Below are positions 1 to 6,966 of a DNA stretch of 12,837 nucleotides, one piece after another; position 1 is the stretch's first letter, and the number at the start of each line of letters is the position of its first letter. The notes below the pieces were generated by a model that saw nothing but the letters and a program-made list of their open reading frames with translations, was not told where the DNA came from and searched no databases. A program made the position numbers and the translations under genes. Source of the stretch: Prevotella sp. (GTDB lineage Bacteria > Bacteroidota > Bacteroidia > Bacteroidales > Bacteroidaceae); the NCBI GenBank assembly GCA_017428805.1, contig JAFRQC010000138.1:1-12837 (forward strand). The letters are read 5' to 3'.

Positions 1-2
1 AA

Positions 3-3000
3 AAAGGGGAAAAGGCCACCATCGGCGACACCGTACGCACTGTCACACTTTTAGGAGTGAAGTTCACACGTAAGATCTACGAGCCCGGTCTTATCGAGGC
101 CGAGGTAAGCCTCGACTCCGTCCCGACTATCGATGATGCCAACGCTTTTTTCAGCATGCGTTATGCCGAACTCTCCATCATCGACCCCAACGGTACTACC
201 GACAGTGACAAGGAGAAAAAGATTGCCAAGAACTATTTCGTGTTCATGGTCAACCCGCAGATCGTGATGAACAACGGCAAGCCTTCGATGTTCATCAAGC
301 TGACCATCAACAGTATGGACAAGTTGATGACACTCGACAAATACAGTAAGGCTTACGTGTCAAGGACGCTCGGCGACATCCTCGACTACGAGAGCAGAAG
401 TTTCGGGTTTAAGGACGTGTTGTTCCAGACCAACAACTATTATCTGCGTCGCCTCAGATACCCACTCAAAGGAAATGCGAAGGACCTCGCAGACAACAGC
501 ATCGAACTGAAGACCAGCCTGGAGTTCATACAGCCCTATCTGGTGCAGTATAATGAGACGTTCCACGACTTCATCGTGCGCACAGCCAACCGCTGTGGCG
601 AGTTCCTGCTGTTTGAGGACGGCACGCTCTATCTTGGACTTCCCGTGACGAATACCGTCGAGAGCATACCCACCTACGATACCGTGACCTTCCAGGACTT
701 TTCTAAGAATCCGCTCAATGTCGAGACCTATGCCCGCGACAGTGTGAAAAAAGGAAATGGCGATGTAAAGATACTCGGTCTGAACACCGGTGTCATCAAA
801 ACGGGGCGTGACGGATTCCCCGATGATGCCTTCCCTAAAGGCCTGAAATACAACTCCGAGTTGGCGCAAGACGAATATATCTACCCACTCTATCGCGGGA
901 AATGGACGAACCTGCGCCACGAAACAGGCTTTGACAAAATCACCGACCTCCCCATCGCTCTCGTCTTCTCAATGTTAAAGAACGAGTTACAGAACACACA
1001 GACCGACTATATCCTCAACGCTATAGACTGGGGTGTGGCACTGGCCACAGAATGGGGCTCGTTAGCGTTCTTCGCACTCACAGAACTGTACTTCACGAAC
1101 AAGGCCAAGACCGACGAATTCATTGACCCGCTGAAAAAAAAGAAAGAACATTACGACAGTCTTCACGGCGTACAGTTCAGTTCCGTGAATGAAGAGGGAT
1201 GGACGACAGTGAACTACTACGCTGACATACGCAAGTATGAGGAGCAACAGCAGAAGAAGATCATTTGCATCGACATGGGCACCAACTACACCGACGTGAA
1301 GCTGGGAGAGACCATCCAAGTGGAAGGCCTCAAAGGCAACTATGTGGTCATCGAGATCAGGCAGGTCTCCAGCCAGATGTGGACACGCGACTACAAAAAG
1401 TTTGACTCTTCGGACAACTCTACCGACATCTATACCAACAGACAGTCGCAGATCATCTATGCCATCCCCACCTATAAGGACAAGGATGACAAGGAGAGAG
1501 CCATGCCGCCCGTCGCACCGGTGAGCATCATCAGGAAGGCTGGTCCGCAGACCGCCTTCGTCGTCGACAACAAAGACCCGAAGCACCAGGGGCGCGTGCG
1601 TATCGCCTACCCCTGGCAGTCATCCGAATCACCAAAACGTCTGGACCTGATGCAGGCAGAAATAGAGCTGGACGCAGCAACGAAGTCCGTCAAGGCCATT
1701 GAAGACAAAATCAATGAGTTGAAATATCTCCTGGATTTGCTCACTTTGGAGAAAGAAGAACTGAAGGACATCAGTACAATGACAGACGAGGAAAGGAAGC
1801 AAAAGAAAGAGGCTGTAGAACAGGAGATTGCTTCTATCGATCTCCTTCTCAAATCACTTGAACTTCCCGCAGACGGTAGCCGCGGATCCCTCAATATATT
1901 CCAGTATCTCTCGCGCCTTGCCCAGGCGGAGAAGACCAAACGCCTGAAGAAACGGAAGGAGGAACTCGAAGCCGTCCTGAAAATACTGAATGGCGAACAG
2001 GTGGATCTCGATGCCGAAATGAAGAAACTGCAGGATGAGATCGACAACAACAATAATCTCTTGAATGATGCAAAAGAAGAGAAGGAGAAAGCCGAGAAGA
2101 ATTATAACGAGTTAAATAATAAGACCGACAGTCTCGCCGAAGCTTGGACTGATGAACTGAAAGATATTGCCTCGCCCTGGGTGCGCGTGGCAACGCCCAT
2201 GGCCACCAAGGGAGGCGGTACCTACTTCAAGCCGCAGGTGGGCGACGAGGTGCTCGTCAACTACGACAACGACAACATCGAGCGTCCCTACGTCGTGGGA
2301 AGCCTGTTCTCAAAGAACGTCCCCGACCCCGACGAGTTCCTCAACTGCACGGCCACCCAAAGCGACCTGCTGAAAGAAGCCACCACCACCATCATGTCGC
2401 CCAATGGCCACCATATTGCCTTCAAGGATCCCACCGAAGGCTCGGCATTCCTCAGTGGCATACAGCCTGGTGTAGGTCTGCTGGCATCTGGCATCAACTC
2501 GCTGGCCGGAATCGACTGGGGCAAGGACTGTACCGGCGGCATTCATATCGGCGACCGCTATGGTATCTATGAACTGTCGATGTCATCACATGAGCGCAAG
2601 ATCAACATCAGTTCGCCAATGGGTGACGTGAGCATCGACGCCTTCTCGGGCATCACCCTCTCTGCCCCTAACGGCAACGTGAAGATTGTGGGTAAGAACG
2701 TGAGTATCGAGGCCGGCAACAACATCGAGATTACCTCTGGCAACAACATCCAGTATCCCGTGGAAGGCCACCCGAAGAAGCGCTATAAGGTCACCAACGG
2801 TATAAAGAGTGCTGTAGCAGGTATGATCGGAGCCGGCGTAGAAGCAGCAGCTAAATATATCGACATGACCTTTGTCCGCACGATGGCCGAGGTTTTCCTC
2901 CGCCCCATCGAAGGCACCAACTGTATCAAGTCTAAGCGCTACCTCATGCTCGAGGCCGGTAAGGGTAAGGCCCATATCCCGCAGGAACGTTATGCCCCCA

Positions 3001-4118
3001 ACGAGCAGGACAACACCAAGGCTGAGCAAACATTCTTCAACAATCTCATGGATTGTGTAGAAGCCGTCAACACCCGTTGTGACGGTATCGCCAAAAGATA
3101 TAAGATTGCATGGGATGATGCCTACGAGAAACTGCAAGCCTGGAATGATGTTAAGTACCTGATAAAGGACGAAAACAAGAACGACATCGACCCATTGGCC
3201 AAAGGATGGAAGTACGATTTCAAAGAGGCATGGGAAGATGTCTTCACTGCACAAGATTTCGATAATAAAGTTGAAGAGGTGTTGCAGTTCAATGACGAAG
3301 GCTTTGAGCCTTACGAACAGACAATAGACAGGCTGCTTCAGGCCAGCAACGCTTGTGCCAAGGCCGTCTATCAGGTGAACCGTTGCTATTCGAAGTTCCT
3401 GGCACTTTTCGATACCCCGGTCAAAAACCCACCGATACCGATTATGGACGAACTCTTGAAGAAGGACTTCGACGATGCCAAGAAAACCAGGTCAGGGGAG
3501 TGGGTGGACGCCTACGTCTCTACTGGAGAGGACAAGCCCACCGACAAATTCCTCAGAGACAAAATGGACAATATCGACGATGACCCGATTTATCACAAGA
3601 TGAAAGGTTTCAAGCGCTATTTGGCTGCCGCCTTCATCGCAGATGTGGCGTCCAAGGATGAATATGCCATGCCGAAATTAGGTCTCACCGCTTTATTGTC
3701 CGATCCGTTCGCGAAGATAGGCGGCAGGGGCAAGTACTTGAAGATCCACTACGAGAAGAAAGACCTGAAGGAAGAACGCCTGGCATTGCCCTACTATTGG
3801 CAGCAGTTCGTCGGTAATATGCGCAAGTTCGACACCTGGTTCGCACGTGCCGCCGCGGATGCTATCATCACGCCAATTCAGACGGCCCTGCAGCTGAACC
3901 AGGAACTGACCAACCACAGCGACAAGGTCTACAAGAACATCTGGCAGCAAATCGGTGACCGTCAGGTATGGAACGACCGTCCAGACGGTCTCATCCTGCT
4001 CTCCGACCGTAAGGATATGACCAAGGCCTTTGAGAGTGGCAAGTGGCGAGGTTCACGCACGGAGAACCGTGGTAACTGGAAATACCTCACCGAGTACTTA
4101 TTAAGATATATGAACTAA
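3..4118 (+). CDS. Giant VgrG-like (gp27/gp5-type) spike protein of a contractile injection system, 5'-truncated by the window edge
   Basis: This is the trimeric spike at the tip of a T6SS-like or other contractile injection apparatus, which pierces the target membrane. The frame is open to the left edge and reads KGEKATIGDTVRTVTLLG before the GTG at 57. That GTG is therefore an internal valine, and the true start lies upstream. Numbering from codon 57, residues 1-470 look like a gp27-like domain, with the typical stretch YNETFHDFIVRTANRCGEF at 165-183. The gp5 OB-fold follows: VVDNKDPKHQGRVRIAYPW (502-520), then SPWVRVATP (706-714) and VGDEVLVNY to ERPYVVGSL (728-750). These halves are split by a Lys/Glu-rich coiled coil (about 525-700). 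Residues 840-900 form a beta-helix needle (INISSPMGDVSIDAFSG). Residues 905-1353 are a helical, Trp-rich region I do not recognise. Ordinary VgrGs are about 600-800 residues, so this is very long. The next gene starts 11 nt after the stop. The family call is firm, but the system type is inferred. Confidence 0.88.
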   Translation, partial: KGEKATIGDTVRTVTLLGVKFTRKIYEPGLIEAEVSLDSVPTIDDANAFFSMRYAELSIIDPNGTTDSDKEKKIAKNYFVFMVNPQIVMNNGKPSMFIKLTINSMDKLMTLDKYSKAYVSRTLGDILDYESRSFGFKDVLFQTNNYYLRRLRYPLKGNAKDLADNSIELKTSLEFIQPYLVQYNETFHDFIVRTANRCGEFLLFEDGTLYLGLPVTNTVESIPTYDTVTFQDFSKNPLNVETYARDSVKKGNGDVKILGLNTGVIKTGRDGFPDDAFPKGLKYNSELAQDEYIYPLYRGKWTNLRHETGFDKITDLPIALVFSMLKNELQNTQTDYILNAIDWGVALATEWGSLAFFALTELYFTNKAKTDEFIDPLKKKKEHYDSLHGVQFSSVNEEGWTTVNYYADIRKYEEQQQKKIICIDMGTNYTDVKLGETIQVEGLKGNYVVIEIRQVSSQMWTRDYKKFDSSDNSTDIYTNRQSQIIYAIPTYKDKDDKERAMPPVAPVSIIRKAGPQTAFVVDNKDPKHQGRVRIAYPWQSSESPKRLDLMQAEIELDAATKSVKAIEDKINELKYLLDLLTLEKEELKDISTMTDEERKQKKEAVEQEIASIDLLLKSLELPADGSRGSLNIFQYLSRLAQAEKTKRLKKRKEELEAVLKILNGEQVDLDAEMKKLQDEIDNNNNLLNDAKEEKEKAEKNYNELNNKTDSLAEAWTDELKDIASPWVRVATPMATKGGGTYFKPQVGDEVLVNYDNDNIERPYVVGSLFSKNVPDPDEFLNCTATQSDLLKEATTTIMSPNGHHIAFKDPTEGSAFLSGIQPGVGLLASGINSLAGIDWGKDCTGGIHIGDRYGIYELSMSSHERKINISSPMGDVSIDAFSGITLSAPNGNVKIVGKNVSIEAGNNIEITSGNNIQYPVEGHPKKRYKVTNGIKSAVAGMIGAGVEAAAKYIDMTFVRTMAEVFLRPIEGTNCIKSKRYLMLEAGKGKAHIPQERYAPNEQDNTKAEQTFFNNLMDCVEAVNTRCDGIAKRYKIAWDDAYEKLQAWNDVKYLIKDENKNDIDPLAKGWKYDFKEAWEDVFTAQDFDNKVEEVLQFNDEGFEPYEQTIDRLLQASNACAKAVYQVNRCYSKFLALFDTPVKNPPIPIMDELLKKDFDDAKKTRSGEWVDAYVSTGEDKPTDKFLRDKMDNIDDDPIYHKMKGFKRYLAAAFIADVASKDEYAMPKLGLTALLSDPFAKIGGRGKYLKIHYEKKDLKEERLALPYYWQQFVGNMRKFDTWFARAAADAIITPIQTALQLNQELTNHSDKVYKNIWQQIGDRQVWNDRPDGLILLSDRKDMTKAFESGKWRGSRTENRGNWKYLTEYLLRYMN
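1629..2171 (+). other. Coiled-coil insertion within the spike OB-fold
   Basis: These codons encode spike residues about 525-705, counted from codon 57. They lie between the OB-fold strand ending in AYPWQ and the strand starting SPWVRV. In standard VgrG/gp5 OB-folds the same two strands are joined by a short loop of roughly 10-20 residues. The inserted stretch is rich in Lys, Glu, Leu and Asn and has heptad-like spacing (for example IEDKINELKYLLDLLTLEKE at 548-567 and MKKLQDEIDNNNNLLNDAKE at 655-674). A break containing PADGSRGS lies near 604-611. This suggests two or more antiparallel helical pairs projecting from each spike subunit. The DNA at 2040-2130 is visibly richer in A and T than its flanks, but Lys/Asn/Glu codons would produce that too. 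Confidence 0.75.
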
Positions 4119-4129
4119 CAGCCTGACGT

Positions 4130-6127
4130 ATGGACTATATATTCAAAGATTGGGAAAAGAAGCTGTCAGCCTTTGAGGACAGCGTAGAGAAGAAACTGGA
4201 AGACATTCGCCAGTGTAAGGAAGATATCCAGCAGTTGAAGGCGGAACTGACCAACCAAATGCCGAAAGGCCACTATATCCGCGACGACCAGCGGTTGATC
4301 CTCTCTGCCCCGGAAGTGATTATCGGCAATCTTGACCCCAACGGCCTGCTTTATAGCGGTGCTGCCTCCACAGTGGTTGTCCGCGGCATACAGGTGTCCC
4401 TGCAGGGTGCTGGCGAGGAAGGACAAGTGGAAACACGAGCCGCCAGCATCCGCCAGACGGCCGAAGACCCGGGCATTGACGGACTGGAGCACGTCGTCAC
4501 AGGCGTGTCACAGGTGGTCAGCCAGGCCCGTAACATCGTCATCCAGAGCGATAATGCCGATGGAGCCTTCTCAGCCGTCACCGTTCCTACCGGCGGCAGC
4601 GGCGTGCGCATCCATGCCGACCAGACTATTGAGATCGGTGCCCTCGCCACAGCCGAGAGCCGGGAGAAGCGGCTGGATAATCTTATTTCATCCTTTAAAG
4701 ACCGGAAGAGCCAACTCAAGACACAGGTCAAAGACCACAAGAGCAGTTTCAAAGATCTGGTAAAGGAACTGACGAATCTGCTTGATGACAAGGCAAAGAT
4801 TGTGGAAGACGACAACGATGCCCGTTCAAACTATCAGGATATCTACGAGATCGACGAGGAGATAGAACGTCTGTCAGGTACGTTGTCCGATGCCATGTTC
4901 TCCTATAGTCAGGTCCTCTCCATGCTCGCTGAGGTGAACCGACAGATTGACTGCTTTACCAAGGAAAAGAACGCCATTAAGAAAGGTGACGACTTCAAGA
5001 CGAAGACAACGGGTACCAGCGTATCCATCGCCAGCGAGAACATCAATATCGTCTCTATCGACGGTGAGGGCAACATCCGCGATAACGAGGGTGCCGGCAT
5101 CGGCCTTCTCGGCAACGAGGTGAACATTGTCTCTGCAGAGAAAGACGGCAAGCTGAAGGAGAAAGGTCAGGTGTGTATCCAGGCCAAGACTGTCAAAGTG
5201 ACTACCGCCGGTGCTGACAAAGTGGAGTTCGACGACCAGGAACACATCGTGAAGACTGCCGAGCATACCGCCGAGGGCGACATCATCCTGACATCGAAGA
5301 ACATTACCCTCGAGAGCCTCGACTATGAGGTGAAGGAGAAGAAACTGCAGGAGAAAGCCCTCACCCAGGACGGCCGCATCAGCGTACGCGCCAAGACCGT
5401 CGAAGTGAGCACTGAGAACTCTGCCAACATCGAGGTCGACGACACGGGTGCGCTCACCAAGGCGAACTATACCGCTGAGGGCGACTTCATCCTCCGCTCG
5501 AAGACCGTCACCGTCGAAAGCGTCGACTACGACCTGGAGAACGGCGAGAAGAAGGAGAAGGCACTCACGGCCGAAGGCAAGGTGTCAGTCCGTGCCGAGA
5601 AGATGGATCTTGCCGCCACCGATACCGAAGGCAAGGCCACCGGCAGTATCAACGTCAATGCCAAGGCCGTCGCAGTGAAGACGATGGATGTGGACAAGGA
5701 CAGCAAGGCCGACTCTGCCCTCGCCGCCGGCAGTACGATGGTGCTCGTCAGTGAGAAGATGTTCGTGGGCGCCAAGACCAAGGACGTCAAGAGCAAGAAG
5801 GTGCAGGTGGTATCCGAAGAGGTCGGTGCCTTTGCAGACAAGACGCTGGAGATCCAGCAGGGCGACGGCAAGGCCCTCGTACAGCTCGAAGGTGGCAACT
5901 TCTCCGCCAGCGGCAGCAAGACACAGCTCTATGGCGAGACCACCGTCAACGCCAAGACGGAGATCAAGGGCGAGTTCAAGGCTCCGAAGATTACCGGCGA
6001 CGATATCCAGGCCAAATCGCACTTCAAGTCTACGAACATCGAAGACGGCATGGCTGCCGGAGGTGGTGGTGGCGGCGGTTCACTCTCCGCCAAGCTCCAG
6101 ACCGAGGATGCCCCGGAAGAAAAGTAA
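4130..6127 (+). CDS. Beta-helix repeat protein of the injection-system spike module
   Basis: I do not recognise a named family, but context and sequence suggest a spike-associated or needle-like structural protein. Residues 1-42 form a charged helix. Residues 50-170 are beta-rich (RLILSAPEVIIGNLDPNGLL, later NIVIQSDN and VRIHADQTIEIGALA), resembling the strand-turn pattern of phage gp5 needles. Residues 175-290 are a second coiled-coil-like segment. From 295 to about 630 the protein consists of alternating short beta strands (VSIASENINIVSI, VCIQAKTVKVTT), including two full repeats of about 68 residues. The tail has seven consecutive glycines (644-650) followed by SLSAKLQTEDAPEEK. There is no signal peptide or membrane segment, which fits a cytoplasmically assembled machine part. 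The ATG follows the spike stop after 11 nt, so the two are almost certainly co-transcribed. It could instead be an adaptor or cargo carrier. Confidence 0.75.
   Translation: MDYIFKDWEKKLSAFEDSVEKKLEDIRQCKEDIQQLKAELTNQMPKGHYIRDDQRLILSAPEVIIGNLDPNGLLYSGAASTVVVRGIQVSLQGAGEEGQVETRAASIRQTAEDPGIDGLEHVVTGVSQVVSQARNIVIQSDNADGAFSAVTVPTGGSGVRIHADQTIEIGALATAESREKRLDNLISSFKDRKSQLKTQVKDHKSSFKDLVKELTNLLDDKAKIVEDDNDARSNYQDIYEIDEEIERLSGTLSDAMFSYSQVLSMLAEVNRQIDCFTKEKNAIKKGDDFKTKTTGTSVSIASENINIVSIDGEGNIRDNEGAGIGLLGNEVNIVSAEKDGKLKEKGQVCIQAKTVKVTTAGADKVEFDDQEHIVKTAEHTAEGDIILTSKNITLESLDYEVKEKKLQEKALTQDGRISVRAKTVEVSTENSANIEVDDTGALTKANYTAEGDFILRSKTVTVESVDYDLENGEKKEKALTAEGKVSVRAEKMDLAATDTEGKATGSINVNAKAVAVKTMDVDKDSKADSALAAGSTMVLVSEKMFVGAKTKDVKSKKVQVVSEEVGAFADKTLEIQQGDGKALVQLEGGNFSASGSKTQLYGETTVNAKTEIKGEFKAPKITGDDIQAKSHFKSTNIEDGMAAGGGGGGGSLSAKLQTEDAPEEK
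5165..5575 (+). repeat. Two tandem ~68-residue beta-helix repeats within the spike-module protein
   Basis: Residues 346-414 and 415-482 align along their length. GQVCIQAKTVKVTT pairs with GRISVRAKTVEVST, TAEGDIILTSKNITLESLDY pairs with TAEGDFILRSKTVTVESVDY, and the ends KEKKLQEKALTQD and NGEKKEKALTAE match. A third, decayed copy begins at residue 483 (GKVSVRAEKMDLAATD), and a shorter related unit precedes at 295-345. The resemblance is visible at DNA level around 5270-5330 and 5470-5530, which suggests duplication within the gene. Confidence 0.8.
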
Positions 6128-6130
6128 TCA

Positions 6131-6158
6131 CAAAGTTCAAAGCTCAAAGTTCAAAGTA
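6131..6158 (+). repeat. Four tandem CAAAGNN heptads in the 35-nt gap before the RRF-like gene
   Basis: The array reads CAAAGTT, CAAAGCT, CAAAGTT, CAAAGTA and ends 4 nt before the ATG at 6163. It fills most of the gap after the stop codon at 6125-6127 and occupies the place where a ribosome binding site would be. No Shine-Dalgarno sequence is present, which is common in Bacteroidota. Confidence 0.85.
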
Positions 6159-6162
6159 AAGT

Positions 6163-6960
6163 ATGAATACCCTATTAATTAAACATATCAACGACACGCA
6201 GAAGAAGATGGGTGCTTACCTGTCTCTGCTCGACCTGCGTTACAAGAATCTCTGCGTTAAGGCAGACCCCGTAGCCCTGCTCCCTGTCACCGTCAACACA
6301 GGCCATCAGGAACTAAACCTTGAGGATGTGGCCAATGTCAGCATGCCCAACGAATACCAGCTGGCCATTTTCCCCAACATCCCCAACTACATGCAAGACA
6401 TCATCCGTGGTGTCTTCGAGGCCCATCCAGAGTTCAAACTCGAGATCAGGGACACAAACGAGGACAGGAAAAACCAGGAGAATAGCCAGAAAGAGGAAGC
6501 CGACAAAGAGAAACTGGACAACGAAGAACCGGACATGAACAGCGTTTTGGGACTGGACGACATTTTCGATGAAGATAGTGATGAGACGAAATACCTGCTC
6601 TACACGATGCCCGAGGTGAATAAAGACCGCCGCGACTTCCTCAACAATGGTGTCAAGGCACTCCACCAGCAGTGTATGGTACGCCTCGATGGCGAGTATG
6701 CCGCCGGACTGAAGAAATTCAGTGAGGTAGAGATGTACTCATCCGAGAAGGATATGGCAGAAGCCCGTCAGGACCTGAAAGACATCCTCGACGACGTCAA
6801 GGAGAAAGCAAACCAGAAGTTACAAGAGAAGCAGCAGGAGATCGAAGAGGCCTACCGCCACTATCTGGAAAAAACAGAAAATCCTGTTCCCAACAACCCA
6901 CAGGAGAAGGAACAGGATCAACTCGGCTACGACGTCACCAAAGGTTTCCGGGTATCTTGA
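6163..6960 (+). CDS. Ribosome recycling factor-like protein in the injection-system operon
   Basis: The order of elements follows bacterial RRF. Residues 1-28 form an N-terminal helix. Residues 29-97 are a beta-rich domain II-like segment in which LEDVANVSMPNEYQLAIF corresponds to LRQLASVTVEDSRTLKI of E. coli RRF, followed by a helix. Next come YTMPEVNKDRRDFL (147-160), matching PLPPLTEERRKDL, and long helices to about 235. Two things argue against a recycling role. The RRF signature VRNVRRDAND aligns with VRLDGEYAAG, so E. coli Arg132 becomes Gly177 and Arg133 becomes Glu178. An acidic linker of about 45 residues (98-142) also separates the two halves. The protein is about 80 residues longer than RRF's usual 185. 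It is the third gene of the spike block, 35 nt after its neighbour, with no signal peptide. I infer a structural, adaptor or chaperone role. The fold resemblance was read by eye and should be tested. Confidence 0.65.
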   Translation: MNTLLIKHINDTQKKMGAYLSLLDLRYKNLCVKADPVALLPVTVNTGHQELNLEDVANVSMPNEYQLAIFPNIPNYMQDIIRGVFEAHPEFKLEIRDTNEDRKNQENSQKEEADKEKLDNEEPDMNSVLGLDDIFDEDSDETKYLLYTMPEVNKDRRDFLNNGVKALHQQCMVRLDGEYAAGLKKFSEVEMYSSEKDMAEARQDLKDILDDVKEKANQKLQEKQQEIEEAYRHYLEKTENPVPNNPQEKEQDQLGYDVTKGFRVS

Positions 6961-6966
6961 ACCGAA

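Noticed and set aside
57..59. GTG as the spike gene start codon
   Set aside because: The reading frame continues upstream with sensible residues to the window edge, and no ribosome binding site or gap precedes it.
360..920. 186-codon minus-strand open frame within the spike gene
   Set aside because: It is fully inside the conserved gp27-like coding region and shows no motif or start context of its own. Other minus-strand frames across 1062-6022 were rejected for the same reason.
2769..4115. Toxin domain fused to the spike
   Set aside because: No recognisable nuclease, lipase, peptidoglycan hydrolase or ADP-ribosyltransferase motif was seen, and no small immunity-like gene follows directly. 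The region is kept as unknown.
6131..6158. CRISPR array or other spacer-bearing repeat
   Set aside because: The units are 7 nt and contiguous, with no spacers. The same applies to the 11655-11682 and 8387-8474 repeats.
6163..6960. Housekeeping ribosome recycling factor (frr)
   Set aside because: The essential arginine positions are replaced (Gly177, Glu178), the protein is about 80 residues too long, and it sits in an injection-system block.
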